From Rhodoblastus sp963748385 (GTDB lineage: Bacteria > Pseudomonadota > Alphaproteobacteria > Rhizobiales > Beijerinckiaceae), in contig CAVVIQ010000010.1 in NCBI GenBank assembly GCA_963748385.1, positions 1 to 64,000 on the forward strand: a DNA stretch of 64,000 bases, written 5' to 3'. The translations under genes were made by a program, and so were the position numbers. Shown one piece after another: positions 32,170 through 40,866 of this stretch; position 1 is the stretch's first letter; each line of letters begins with the position of its first letter. A model generated the notes under the pieces. That model worked only from the letters and a program-made list of their open reading frames with translations. It was not told the DNA's origin and searched no databases.

Positions 32170-32490
32170 ATGATCACGCTGACGCCAAACGCCATTTCCG
32201 CCGTCAAGACGGCCCTGTCCAACGCGGCGACGCCGGCCGAAGGGCTCCGCATCATGGTCGAGGCCGGGGGCTGCGCCGGCTACAAATATCTGATGGGCCT
32301 GGAGCGTCAGGCGCGCGAAGGCGACGCGGTGATCGAAACCGACGGCGTCAAGGTCTTCATCGACGATGTCTCGCAGGGCCATGTCCATGGCATGACGGTC
32401 GATTTCGTCACCGGCCTGGAAAGCTCGGGCTTCGTCTTCGAAAACCCGAACGCCGCGTCGAAATGCTCCTGCGGCAAGTCATTCGGTTGA
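32170..32490 (+). CDS. HesB/IscA-type iron-sulfur assembly protein (NifIscA)
   Basis: 106 residues, A-type Fe-S carrier. Conserved cysteines C35 (EAGGCAGYKY), C99 and C101 (KCSCGKSFG). The start at 32170 is preceded by GGGAGTCGG and lies behind the sigma54 promoter; upstream in-frame codons would include the promoter. It leads the nifU-nifS-nifV operon, where the A-type protein accepts clusters from NifU. A second, atypical copy is at 42559-42891. Confidence 0.93.
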   Translation: MITLTPNAISAVKTALSNAATPAEGLRIMVEAGGCAGYKYLMGLERQAREGDAVIETDGVKVFIDDVSQGHVHGMTVDFVTGLESSGFVFENPNAASKCSCGKSFG

Positions 32491-32502
32491 GGAGTACGCG
32501 GC

Positions 32503-33498
32503 ATGTGGGACTATACCGACAAGGTCAAGGACTATTTCTTCAACCCGAAGAACGCCGGCGTGCTCGATGACGCCAACGCCGTCGGCGAAGTGGGCGCGAT
32601 TTCCTGCGGCGACGCGCTGAAACTCATGCTGAAGGTCGATCCGGTCAGCCAGGTCATCCTGGAGGCCAGGTTCCAGACTTTCGGTTGCGGCTCGGCCATC
32701 GCCTCGTCTTCCGCTTTGACCGAACTGGTCATCGGCAAGACGATCGAGGAGGCGCTGAACCTGTCCAACCAGGACATCGCGGATTTCCTCGGCGGCCTGC
32801 CGCCGGAAAAGATGCATTGCTCGGTGATGGGCTACGAGGCGCTCCAGGCGGCCGTCGCCAATTTTCGCGGCGAGACCTGGCATGACGACCACGAGGAAGG
32901 CGCGCTGATCTGCAAATGTTTCGGCGTCGACGAGGGCATGGTCGAGCGCGCGGTGCGCATGAACCGCTTGACGACGATCGAGGCGGTCACCGCCTATACC
33001 AAGGCCGGCGGCGGCTGCCTGACCTGTTTCGACGCGCTGGAAAGCGTGCTGGCCAAGGTCAATGCCGAGATGGTCGCGGAAGGCGTGCTGGCGCAAGCCG
33101 AAGCCTACAGGATCGGCGGCGCCGATCCGATCGTCCTCAAGCAGAACGTGCAAGCCGCGAAGGCCGCGGCGAAGGCCGAGGCGCCCGCCCCCGCGGCCAA
33201 GCCGCAACCCGCGCCCGCGCCGGTGCAGATTTCGCCATTGGCGGCGCCGCCAAAGCCGCTGACCAATCTCCAGCGCATTCGCCTGATCGAGGAAACGATC
33301 GAGGAAATCCGCCCGCTGCTGAAGAAGGACGGCGGCGATTGCGAATTGATCGACGTCGATGGCGCGAATGTCATGGTCAAGCTTTCCGGCGCCTGCGTCG
33401 GCTGCCAGGCGGCGAGCATGACCGTCAATGGCATCCAGGAGCGGCTCTCCGCCCGGCTCGGCGCGCCGGTGCGTGTCATCCCCGCCAAAAGCCATTGA
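32503..33498 (+). CDS. nifU: NifU, modular Fe-S scaffold
   Basis: 331 residues, three domains. IscU-like domain with C35, C62 and C106; central permanent [2Fe-2S] domain with C137, C139, C172 and C175 (ICKCFGV, GGGCLTCF); Ala/Pro-rich linker at about 215-250; NfuA-like C-terminal domain with C298 and C301 (GACVGCQAAS). Builds [4Fe-4S] clusters for NifH and NifB with sulfur from NifS. Starts 12 bases after the IscA-like gene and is 11 bases upstream of nifS. Confidence 0.97.
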   Translation: MWDYTDKVKDYFFNPKNAGVLDDANAVGEVGAISCGDALKLMLKVDPVSQVILEARFQTFGCGSAIASSSALTELVIGKTIEEALNLSNQDIADFLGGLPPEKMHCSVMGYEALQAAVANFRGETWHDDHEEGALICKCFGVDEGMVERAVRMNRLTTIEAVTAYTKAGGGCLTCFDALESVLAKVNAEMVAEGVLAQAEAYRIGGADPIVLKQNVQAAKAAAKAEAPAPAAKPQPAPAPVQISPLAAPPKPLTNLQRIRLIEETIEEIRPLLKKDGGDCELIDVDGANVMVKLSGACVGCQAASMTVNGIQERLSARLGAPVRVIPAKSH

Positions 33499-33509
33499 GG
33501 ACACGCATC

Positions 33510-34712
33510 ATGAGCACGGCCTATCTCGACAACAACGCCACCACCAGGGTCGATCCGCGCGTGGTCGAAGCCATGCTGCCGTTTTTCACCGAGCAGTTCG
33601 GCAACGCTTCGTCGATCCACGAATTCGGCGCGCAGGTCACCGGCGCCCTGCGCCAGGCGCGCAAACAGGTTCAGACCCTGCTCGGCGCCGAATTCGACCA
33701 TGAGATCGTCTTCACCTCGGGCGGCACGGAATCCGATTCGACGGCCATTCTCTCGGCGATGGAATGCCTGCCCGACCGCGACGAGATCGTCACCAGCAAG
33801 GTCGAGCATCCGGCGATTCTCTCCGTCTGCCAGCATCTGGAGAAGATCGGCCGCGCCAAGGTCCATTATATCGGCGTGGATTCCTTCGGCCGGCTCGATC
33901 TCGAAGCCTTCCGCGCCGCCTTGTCGCCGCGCGTCGCGCTCGTCACCCTGATGTGGGCGAATAACGAAACCGGGACGATCTTCCCCATCGATGGCCTGGC
34001 CGATCTCGCCAAGGAAGTCGGCGCCCTGTTCCACACCGACGCCGTTCAGGCGGTGGGCAAGGTTCCGATCTCGCTCAAGGACTCGTCCATCGACATGCTG
34101 TCGCTGTCCGGCCACAAGCTGCATGGGCCGAAGGGCGTCGGCGCGCTTTATGTCAAGCGCGGCTCACGCTTCAAGCCGCTGCTGCGCGGCGGCCATCAGG
34201 AGCGCGGACGCCGCGCCGGCACGGAAAACGCGCCGGGCGTTGTCGCGCTCGGCCTCGCCTGCGAACTCGCCGGCCAGCACATGGCGGAAGAGAACACGCG
34301 GGTGAAAGCCCTGCGCGACAAGCTGGAAAAGGGCGTGCTCGCCGCCGTGCCCAATTGTTTCGCCAATGGCGATCCCCACGACCGGCTGCCGAACACGGCC
34401 AATATCGCCTTCGAATATGTCGAGGGCGAAGCGATCCTGCTGCATCTCAATCGCGCCGGGATCGCCGCCTCGTCGGGCTCTGCCTGCACTTCCGGCTCGC
34501 TGGAGCCGAGCCACGTGCTGCGCGCGATGAACATCCCCTTCACCGCAGCGCATGGCTCGATCCGTTTCTCGCTGTCGCGCGACACGGTGGAGGAGGAGGT
34601 GGACCGCGTGATCGAAGTCCTGCCGGGGATCATCGAAAAACTGCGCGCGCTCTCGCCCTTCTGGGCCGGCGCGCAGAAGGAAGCCAGGGACTTCAAGCCG
34701 GTCTACGCATAA
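33510..34712 (+). CDS. nifS: NifS, cysteine desulfurase
   Basis: 400 residues, PLP enzyme that supplies sulfane sulfur to NifU. PLP Lys K203 in LSLSGHKLHGPKGVGALYV; active Cys C326 in SSGSACTSGSLEPSHVLRAM; N-terminus AYLDNNATTRVDPRV is typical. The C-terminus extends slightly (FWAGAQKEARDFKPVYA). The start at 33510 lies just after the nifU stop. A 99-base gap with a hairpin separates it from nifV. Confidence 0.97.
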   Translation: MSTAYLDNNATTRVDPRVVEAMLPFFTEQFGNASSIHEFGAQVTGALRQARKQVQTLLGAEFDHEIVFTSGGTESDSTAILSAMECLPDRDEIVTSKVEHPAILSVCQHLEKIGRAKVHYIGVDSFGRLDLEAFRAALSPRVALVTLMWANNETGTIFPIDGLADLAKEVGALFHTDAVQAVGKVPISLKDSSIDMLSLSGHKLHGPKGVGALYVKRGSRFKPLLRGGHQERGRRAGTENAPGVVALGLACELAGQHMAEENTRVKALRDKLEKGVLAAVPNCFANGDPHDRLPNTANIAFEYVEGEAILLHLNRAGIAASSGSACTSGSLEPSHVLRAMNIPFTAAHGSIRFSLSRDTVEEEVDRVIEVLPGIIEKLRALSPFWAGAQKEARDFKPVYA

Positions 34713-34771
34713 AGCCGCCCCGCAAGGCGCGGCTAGGCGCGAACGTGCCGCCGAGCTGACGCGAGGGATGC

Positions 34772-34792
34772 GATGACCGCCTCGCGGTCATC
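34772..34792 (+). other. perfect hairpin in nifS-nifV gap
   Basis: GATGACCGC, loop CTC, GCGGTCATC: a 9-base perfect stem nine bases upstream of the nifV ribosome binding region (GGAAGAGG). No T-run, so more likely an mRNA processing or translation-control element than a terminator. Confidence 0.5.
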
Positions 34793-34811
34793 GCCAAAAG
34801 GAAGAGGCGCC

Positions 34812-35957
34812 ATGACCGCCAGCCGCGTTTTCATCAACGACACCACCCTGCGCGACGGCGAGCAGGCGCCGGGCGTCGCCTTCTCCCCGGCGGAGAAGGT
34901 CGCCATCGCCCGCGCTCTGGCGGCGGCTGGCGTCGACGAGATCGAGGCCGGCGCCGCCGCGATGGGCGGCGGCGAGATCGAGGCCATGGCCGCCGTCAGG
35001 GAAGCCTGCCCCGACGCGCATGTCATGGCCTGGTGCCGCCTCCACAAGGCCGACATCGACGCGGCGCTGGCGGCCGGCCTGCGCCGGGTCAATATTTCCG
35101 CGCCCATGTCGCGCCTGCAGATGCAGGTGAAGCTGAAATGCGGCCCGGAGGAGACGGCGGCGCGCGTCGCCCGCATGGTTTGCTACGCCCGCGACAAGGG
35201 CCTTGAGGTCGCGCTCGGCGGCGAGGATTCCTCGCGCGCCGAAATCCGCGACATCGGCCTCGTCGCGCGCGCGGCGGAACAGGCCGGCGCCTTCCGCCTG
35301 CGCTTCGCCGACACCCTCGGCGTCCTCGATCCTTTCGCGACCTTCGACGCGATCACGGCCCTGCGCGAGGAAACCGGCCTCGAAATCGAATTCCACGGCC
35401 ATGACGATCTGGGCCTCGCCACCGCCAATACCTTGGCCGCGATCCGCGCCGGGGCGCGACACGCCAGCCTAACCGTGCTGGGACTGGGCGAACGCGCCGG
35501 CAATGCGCCGCTGGAGGAAGTCTGCGTCGCGCTGACCCGCTTCGGCGCGCTGACCACCGGAGTCGCGCCGCAAAAGCTCGGCGCGCTGGCGCAGATCGTC
35601 GCCAAAGCCGCAAACGAAATCATCCCCCGCGCCAAAAGCATCGTCGGCGCGGATATTTTCACCCATGAATCCGGCATCCATGTCGCCGGCCTGCTGGCCG
35701 ACGTGCGCACCTATCAGGGCCTCGACCCCGCTTTCCTCGGACGCGCCCATAAAATGGTGATCGGCAAACATTCCGGCGCCGCCGCCTTGCGCGCCGTTTG
35801 CGCGCCGGCCGGGCTCGATCTCGACGCCGAGACCGCCGCCATCGTGCTGAAAAAGATCAAGTTGCTGGCGCAAATCGCCAAAGCCCCGCTGCCGGAACAC
35901 ACGGTGCTGCGGCTGGCGCGCGAGGCGGTTGAGCTGCGCCAGAGCGAGGACGCATGA
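34812..35957 (+). CDS. nifV: NifV, homocitrate synthase
   Basis: 381 residues. Condenses acetyl-CoA and 2-oxoglutarate to homocitrate, the organic ligand of FeMo-co. Motifs of the isopropylmalate/homocitrate synthase family are visible: FINDTTLRDGEQAPGVAFSP, the metal-binding EFHGHDDLGLATANTLAAIR, GLGERAGNAPLEEV and THESGIHVAG. Start at 34812 is chosen because homology begins at RVFINDTTLRDGEQ and AAAGGAAGAGG precedes it; an in-frame Met 13 codons earlier lies in the hairpin. Stop overlaps cysE (ATGA). Confidence 0.96.
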   Translation: MTASRVFINDTTLRDGEQAPGVAFSPAEKVAIARALAAAGVDEIEAGAAAMGGGEIEAMAAVREACPDAHVMAWCRLHKADIDAALAAGLRRVNISAPMSRLQMQVKLKCGPEETAARVARMVCYARDKGLEVALGGEDSSRAEIRDIGLVARAAEQAGAFRLRFADTLGVLDPFATFDAITALREETGLEIEFHGHDDLGLATANTLAAIRAGARHASLTVLGLGERAGNAPLEEVCVALTRFGALTTGVAPQKLGALAQIVAKAANEIIPRAKSIVGADIFTHESGIHVAGLLADVRTYQGLDPAFLGRAHKMVIGKHSGAAALRAVCAPAGLDLDAETAAIVLKKIKLLAQIAKAPLPEHTVLRLAREAVELRQSEDA

Positions 35958-36682
35958 GCGGCCCGGGCCTTCGCGCCATTTTCGCCCAGCTGCGCGAGGA
36001 CGTCGCCTGCGTCGCCGGCCGCGACCCCGCCGCGCGCGGAAAGCTCGAAATCCTGCTGACCTATCCCGGCGTCCACGCCGTCATCCATTACCGGCTGGCC
36101 AACTGGCTGTGGCGGCGTGGCTTCCGCTTCGCTGCGCGGTTCCTGTCCTGGTCGTCGCGCCTCGCCACCAATATCGACATCCACCCCGCCGCGACCATCG
36201 GCCCCCGCCTCTTCATCGACCATGGCGCCGGCGTCGTGATCGGCGCCACCGCCGAAATCGGCGCCGATGTGACGCTCTACCATGGCGTGACGCTTGGCGG
36301 CGTGTCGTGGAGCGAGGGCAAGCGCCATCCGACGCTCGAGGACGGCGTGCTCTGCGGCGCGGGCGCGAAAATCCTCGGGCCGATCCGGATCGGCAAGGGC
36401 GCGCGCATCGGCGCCAATTCGGTGGTGGTCGAAGAGGTTCCGCCCGGCGCGACCGTGGTCGGCATTCCCGGCCGCATCGTGCGCAGCCAGGATCAGCGCC
36501 GCATTCTGGCCGGCGGGCGCGTCGATCTCGAACATCATCTGATGCCGGACCCGGTCGGCGAAGCCCTGTCCTATCTGATCGACCGCGTGAATTTTCTCGA
36601 AGTGCGCCTGTCGGAAATGCGAAGCGGCCTGCGTCCGGTCGACGCCGGCGAGGCCGAAGCTCGCGAAACTTTCAAACAATAG
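35954..36682 (+). CDS. cysE: CysE-type serine O-acetyltransferase (nif-linked)
   Basis: 242 residues. First step of cysteine synthesis, boosting cysteine for NifS. The left-handed beta-helix carries hexapeptide repeats from IDIHPAATIGPRLFIDHGAG through GATVVGIPGRIV, with the catalytic His in IDHGAG and the loop YHGVTLGGVSW. The N-terminus is shorter than in E. coli CysE, as in other nif-linked enzymes, and the C-terminus is extended after residue 190. Overlaps nifV by four bases; nifW follows nine bases later. Confidence 0.93.
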   Translation: MSGPGLRAIFAQLREDVACVAGRDPAARGKLEILLTYPGVHAVIHYRLANWLWRRGFRFAARFLSWSSRLATNIDIHPAATIGPRLFIDHGAGVVIGATAEIGADVTLYHGVTLGGVSWSEGKRHPTLEDGVLCGAGAKILGPIRIGKGARIGANSVVVEEVPPGATVVGIPGRIVRSQDQRRILAGGRVDLEHHLMPDPVGEALSYLIDRVNFLEVRLSEMRSGLRPVDAGEAEARETFKQ

Positions 36683-36691
36683 GAGCGTGAC

Positions 36692-37024
36692 ATGAGCGGG
36701 ATCGTCGAAAAACTGCAAGGCCTTGGTTCGGCGGAGGAATTCTTCGCCGAACTCGACGTCGACTACGACCCGAAAGTGGTTTCGGTGAGCCGTCTCCACA
36801 TTCTGAAGCGAATGGGACAATCGCTCGCCTCGATCGACGAGACGGGCGGCGACGACGCGGCGATCAGGGAAAGCTGCCGCGCCGCCCTGCGCGAGGCCTA
36901 TGCGGAATTCCAGACCAGATCGCCGATCGAGACGCGGCTGTTCAAGGTGCTGAAAGACCGCGATCCCAACGCCCCCAAAAAGAGCGCCCGCGCCTTCGTG
37001 CCGCTCTCCGACCTCACGCCCTGA
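36692..37024 (+). CDS. nifW: NifW, nitrogenase stabilising/protective protein
   Basis: 110 residues. NifW binds MoFe protein and supports its maturation or protection from oxygen. The pattern LQGLGSAEEFFAELDVDYDP, VSRLHILKRMGQSL and ETRLFKVLKDRDPNAPKKSA matches the family. Preceded by AGGAGCG. Last gene of iscA-nifUSV-cysE-nifW; the NifA site of fixABCX begins right after its stop. Confidence 0.95.
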   Translation: MSGIVEKLQGLGSAEEFFAELDVDYDPKVVSVSRLHILKRMGQSLASIDETGGDDAAIRESCRAALREAYAEFQTRSPIETRLFKVLKDRDPNAPKKSARAFVPLSDLTP

Positions 37025-37030
37025 CGTCTT

Positions 37031-37046
37031 TGTCGCTTTGTCGACA
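37031..37046. promoter_or_regulatory. NifA upstream activator sequence for fixABCX
   Basis: TGT-CGCTTTGTCG-ACA, exact TGT-N10-ACA, 73 bases upstream of the fixA promoter. Confidence 0.8.
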
Positions 37047-37119
37047 CGAGGGATCAAAGACCGACGCAACAAGGCCGGAGGCTATAAATATTATAAATAT
37101 AATTCAATGAGTTACGGTC

Positions 37120-37135
37120 TGGTACGGAGCTTGCG
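37120..37135 (+). promoter_or_regulatory. sigma54 promoter of fixABCX
   Basis: TGGTACGGAGCTTGCG, GG 37121-37122, GC 37133-37134; one mismatch in the -24 box. The DNA between site and promoter is unusually AT-rich (TATAAATATTATAAATATAA), suited to IHF-type bending. Confidence 0.88.
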
Positions 37136-37176
37136 ACGCTTTTGCGCCAACGGCGAAACGTCAACGGAGACGCGCG

Positions 37177-38034
37177 ATGCATATAGTGGTCTGTATCAAG
37201 CAGGTGCCGGATTCCGCGCAGATCCGCGTCCATCCGGTGACCAACACCATCATGCGGCAGGGCGTGCCGACGATCATCAATCCCTATGATCTGTTCTCGC
37301 TCGAAGAAGCCCTGCGGCTGCGCGACAAGTTCGGCGGCGAGGTGACCGTCCTGACCATGGGCCCGCCCATGGCGGCGGATTCGCTGCGCAAGGCGCTGAC
37401 CATCGGCGCCGACCGCGCCGTGCTGCTGACCGACCGCTTCTTCGCCGGTTCCGACACCCTGGCCACCTCCTTCGCCCTCGCCCAGGCGATCCGCAAGATC
37501 GGCGAGACTTTTGGCGCGCCGGACCTCGTCTTCGCCGGCAAGCAGACCATCGACGGCGACACCGCCCAGGTCGGCCCCGGCGTCGCCAAGCGCCTCGACC
37601 TGCTGCAGCTCACCTATGTCTCCGCCATTTCGGAACTCGATCTCCAAGACCGTTCGATCACCATCGAGCGGCGCTCGGAAGGCGGCGTGCAGATCCTCAA
37701 GACCAGGCTTCCCTGCCTCATCACCATGCTCGAAGGCTCCAATGTCGTGCGGCGCGGCCGGATCGACGACGCCTTGCGCGCCGCGCGGGCCGAAGTGACC
37801 ACCTGGAGCGCCAAGGACGCCGGGATCGAGGATGTGACCCAATGCGGGTTGCGCGGCTCGCCGACCGTGGTGAAACGCGTCTTCGCGCCGCCTCCCCGCG
37901 CGGACAAGGCCAAGCAGATCGACCTTGCCGCCAACAAGACGCCAAAGGACATGGCCGAGGCGACGATCGAGGCGATTTTCGCCCTTACGCCGTCACTCGA
38001 AGCCGACATGACCAAGCTTGCCGCCGGATTTTAA
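37177..38034 (+). CDS. fixA: FixA, electron-bifurcating flavoprotein beta subunit
   Basis: 285 residues, EtfB family. Starts MHIVVCIKQVPDSAQIRVHP and has the nucleotide-binding segment FAGKQTIDGDTAQVGPGVAK. With FixB, FixC and FixX it bifurcates electrons from NADH to quinone and to ferredoxin/flavodoxin, giving low-potential electrons for nitrogenase. GGAGACGCG precedes the ATG. First gene of the sigma54-driven fix operon, 11 bases upstream of fixB. Confidence 0.96.
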   Translation: MHIVVCIKQVPDSAQIRVHPVTNTIMRQGVPTIINPYDLFSLEEALRLRDKFGGEVTVLTMGPPMAADSLRKALTIGADRAVLLTDRFFAGSDTLATSFALAQAIRKIGETFGAPDLVFAGKQTIDGDTAQVGPGVAKRLDLLQLTYVSAISELDLQDRSITIERRSEGGVQILKTRLPCLITMLEGSNVVRRGRIDDALRAARAEVTTWSAKDAGIEDVTQCGLRGSPTVVKRVFAPPPRADKAKQIDLAANKTPKDMAEATIEAIFALTPSLEADMTKLAAGF

Positions 38035-38045
38035 GGAGAGCCCAG

Positions 38046-39149
38046 ATGTCCGACCAGAAGCCCGCACCGGCCGCCGGCGGCCGCGCCTCGATGAAGAAGG
38101 AGTTGCCGGAAAAGTTCCGCGACTACAAGCATGTCTGGGTCTTCATCGAAATGGAGCGCGGCGTGGTCCACCCCGTCTCCTTCGAACTTCTGGGCGAAGG
38201 CCGCAGGCTCGCCGACAAGCTCGGCGTGGAGCTGGCCGGCGTGGTGCTCGGCGCGCCGGGCGAGGAAGTCAAAGAGGCCGCGAAGGAAAGCTTCGCCCAT
38301 GGCGCCGATCTGGTCTACCTGGTCGAGCACCCGACGCTGGCCGACTATCGCAATGAGCCTTATTCGAAGGCGATGACCGATCTGGTCAATGCGCACAAGC
38401 CGGAAATCCTGCTGCTCGGCGCGACCACGCTCGGCCGCGATCTCGCCGGCTCGGTGGCGACCACCCTTCTCACGGGCCTGACAGCGGACTGCACCGAGCT
38501 GAATGTGGACGACGACAAGTCGCTCGCCGCGACGCGTCCGACTTTCGGCGGCTCGCTGCTGTGCACGATCTACACGCTGAACTATCGCCCGCAGATGGCG
38601 ACCATCCGCCCGCGCGTGATGCGCATGCCGCCGCGCGTCGAAGGCCGCGAGGGCCGCATCGTCCCCTTCGCGCCCGATCTCGACGAGACAAACATCATCA
38701 CGAAAATCCTGCGCTTCCTGCCGGACCGCGATTCCAACAAGAGCAATCTCGCCTTCGCCGACGTGGTGATCGCCGGCGGCATGGGATTGCAGAACGCCGA
38801 AAACTTCCAGCTGGTGCGCAATCTCGCCAAGACGCTCGGCGCCGAATTCGGCTGCTCGCGCCCGCTGGTCCAGAAGGGCTGGGTTCCCGCCGAAAGGCAG
38901 ATCGGCCAGACCGGCAAGACCATAAGGCCGAAGCTTTACATCGCCGCGGGAATCTCCGGCGCGATCCAGCATCGCGTCGGCGTCGAAGGCGCCGACCTGA
39001 TCGTCGCCATCAACACCGACAAGAACGCGCCGATCTTCGACTTCGCGCATATCGGCATAACCAGTGACGCCATGCGCTTCCTGCCCGCGCTGACGGAAGC
39101 CTTCCGCCAGCGCCTTTCGCCCCATTCCAAGGACCGGCTGGCCGGCTAA
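38046..39149 (+). CDS. fixB: FixB, electron-bifurcating flavoprotein alpha subunit
   Basis: 367 residues, EtfA family. N-terminal domain with DYKHVWVFIEMERGVVHPVS; C-terminal FAD-binding domain with VIAGGMGLQNAENFQLVRNL, GQTGKTIRPKLYIAAGISGA and IQHRVG. The N-terminus has a 30-residue extension (QKPAPAAGGRASMKKELPEK) typical of nif-linked FixB. Start at 38046 has GGAGAGC just before it. Works as heterodimer with FixA. Confidence 0.96.
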   Translation: MSDQKPAPAAGGRASMKKELPEKFRDYKHVWVFIEMERGVVHPVSFELLGEGRRLADKLGVELAGVVLGAPGEEVKEAAKESFAHGADLVYLVEHPTLADYRNEPYSKAMTDLVNAHKPEILLLGATTLGRDLAGSVATTLLTGLTADCTELNVDDDKSLAATRPTFGGSLLCTIYTLNYRPQMATIRPRVMRMPPRVEGREGRIVPFAPDLDETNIITKILRFLPDRDSNKSNLAFADVVIAGGMGLQNAENFQLVRNLAKTLGAEFGCSRPLVQKGWVPAERQIGQTGKTIRPKLYIAAGISGAIQHRVGVEGADLIVAINTDKNAPIFDFAHIGITSDAMRFLPALTEAFRQRLSPHSKDRLAG

Positions 39150-39164
39150 GCAGGAGATTCCGCC

Positions 39165-40469
39165 ATGATCGACGAGAAATTCGACGCGATCGTCATCGGC
39201 GCCGGCCACGCTGGCAACGCCGCCGCCTATACCATGGCCTCGCGCGGCATGAAGGTGCTGCAGCTGGAGCGCGGCGAATATCCCGGCTCGAAGAACGTCC
39301 AGGGCGGCATCCTCTACGCCGACATGCTGGAGAAGATCATTCCGGACTTCCGCGAGGAAGCGCCGCTGGAGCGGCATCTGATCGAGCAGCGCTTCTGGTT
39401 CATGACCGACAAGTCGCATACCGGCATGCATTACCGGTCCGACGACTTCAACGAGGACCGGCCCAACCGCTACACCATCATCCGCTCGCAATTCGATCGC
39501 TGGTTCGCCCGCCAGGCCCAGGCCAAGGGCTCGATATTGCTCAGCGAAACCACGGTGGTCGAACTGATCCAGGACGCCTATGGCAAGGTGGTCGGCGTGC
39601 GCACCGACCGCAGCGGCGGCCCGGTCCATGCCGAGGTGGTGGTGCTGGCGGAAGGCGTCAACGGGTTGCTCGGCGCCCGCGCCGGCCTGCGCGAAACGCC
39701 CAAGCCCGCCCATGTCGCGCTGGCGGTCAAGGAAATGCACTTCCTGCCGCCGGAAGTCATCGAGCAGCGCTTCAACATCAAGGGCAACGAGGGCGCGGTG
39801 ATCGAGGCCGCCGGAACCATTTCCAAGGGAATGGCCGGCATGGGCTTCATCTACACCAACAAGGAAAGCATCTCGATCGGCATTGGCTGTCTGGTTTCCG
39901 ATTTCGCCGAAAACAAGACCTCGCCCGCCGAACTGCTCGACGCCTTCAAGAAGCACCCGTCGGTCGCGCCGCTGATCGAGGGCTCGGAAGTCAAGGAATA
40001 CGCCGCCCATCTGATCCCGGAAGGCGGCTACAAGGCGGTGCCGCAGCTTTTCGGCGCCGGATGGGTGATCTGCGGCGACGCCGCCGGCCTCAACAACGCC
40101 GTGCACCGCGAAGGCTCCAACCTCGCCATGACCTCGGGACGGCTGGCCGGCGAGGCGATCTTCCAGATCAAGTCGCGGCGCGAGCCGATGACCGCCGAGA
40201 ACCTGTCGCGCTACAAGAAAGCTCTCGACGACAGCTTTGTCATGAAGGATCTGCGCAAGCACAAGGACATGCCGGCGCTGCTCCACACCCAGGCGTCGAA
40301 TCTTTTCCTCACCTATCCGCAGCTCGTCTCCAAGGCGATGGAGAATTTCGTCCGCGTCGACGGAACCCCCAAGCTGGAGAAGGAAAAGGACACATTCCGC
40401 ACGGTGCGCAAGGCGCGCGGGCTTGGCGTGATCGGCGACGCCGTGCGGCTCGCTTTGGCTTGGCGATAA
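39165..40469 (+). CDS. fixC: FixC, ETF:quinone oxidoreductase-like flavoprotein
   Basis: 434 residues. FAD-binding Rossmann motif DAIVIGAGHAGNAAAYTMAS at the N-terminus, MASRGMKVLQLERGEYPGSK strand with acidic end, and a C-terminal GWVICGDAAGLNNAVHREGS FAD motif. Passes electrons from FixAB to quinone and, via FixX, to the membrane. Preceded by CAGGAGATT; 15 bases after fixB. Confidence 0.96.
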   Translation: MIDEKFDAIVIGAGHAGNAAAYTMASRGMKVLQLERGEYPGSKNVQGGILYADMLEKIIPDFREEAPLERHLIEQRFWFMTDKSHTGMHYRSDDFNEDRPNRYTIIRSQFDRWFARQAQAKGSILLSETTVVELIQDAYGKVVGVRTDRSGGPVHAEVVVLAEGVNGLLGARAGLRETPKPAHVALAVKEMHFLPPEVIEQRFNIKGNEGAVIEAAGTISKGMAGMGFIYTNKESISIGIGCLVSDFAENKTSPAELLDAFKKHPSVAPLIEGSEVKEYAAHLIPEGGYKAVPQLFGAGWVICGDAAGLNNAVHREGSNLAMTSGRLAGEAIFQIKSRREPMTAENLSRYKKALDDSFVMKDLRKHKDMPALLHTQASNLFLTYPQLVSKAMENFVRVDGTPKLEKEKDTFRTVRKARGLGVIGDAVRLALAWR

Positions 40470-40492
40470 TTTTATCCCATAAGGAGGATGAT

Positions 40493-40786
40493 ATGGCGCA
40501 GGAATTCCAGAGGGTCGAGGAAAAGCTCTATCAGAACCGTTATGTGGTCGATTCCGGCAAGCCGCATATTTCCGTCGCCGAGCACAAGACGCCGTCAGCC
40601 AATCTGCTGGCTCTGACCACGATCTGCCCGGCCGGCTGCTATACGCAGAACGAATTGGGCCAGGTCGAGATCGCCGCCGACGGCTGCATGGAATGCGGCA
40701 CCTGCCGCGTGCTCTGCGAGCCGGCCGGCGACATCGTCTGGAACTATCCGCGCGGCGGCTACGGCGTCCTGTTCAAATTCGGCTGA
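40493..40786 (+). CDS. fixX: FixX, ferredoxin-like protein
   Basis: 97 residues. Cysteines C45, C49 (TTICPAGCYT) and C65, C68, C71, C75 (GCMECGTCRVLCEP) form the FixX cluster pattern; C-terminus WNYPRGGYGVLFKFG is the family hallmark and interacts with FixC. AAGGAGGAT precedes the ATG. Last of the fixABCX set, followed by a hairpin and a ferritin-like gene. Confidence 0.96.
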   Translation: MAQEFQRVEEKLYQNRYVVDSGKPHISVAEHKTPSANLLALTTICPAGCYTQNELGQVEIAADGCMECGTCRVLCEPAGDIVWNYPRGGYGVLFKFG

Positions 40787-40812
40787 AGCGACAAGGCGCA
40801 TGCCTGCGGGGC

Positions 40813-40828
40813 CGGTCCGGGCGGACCG
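40813..40828 (+). other. hairpin between fixX and the ferritin-like gene
   Basis: CGGTCCG, loop GG, CGGACCG: short perfect stem without T-run; may attenuate or protect the fixABCX message. Confidence 0.45.
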
Positions 40829-40866
40829 CGCCTGAGCGCGTCTCATCGACAAGAAGGAAGAAAGCG

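Noticed and set aside
38031..40286. A 751-codon minus-strand open frame
   Set aside because: Antisense to fixB and fixC, both recognised with full motifs; no independent support.
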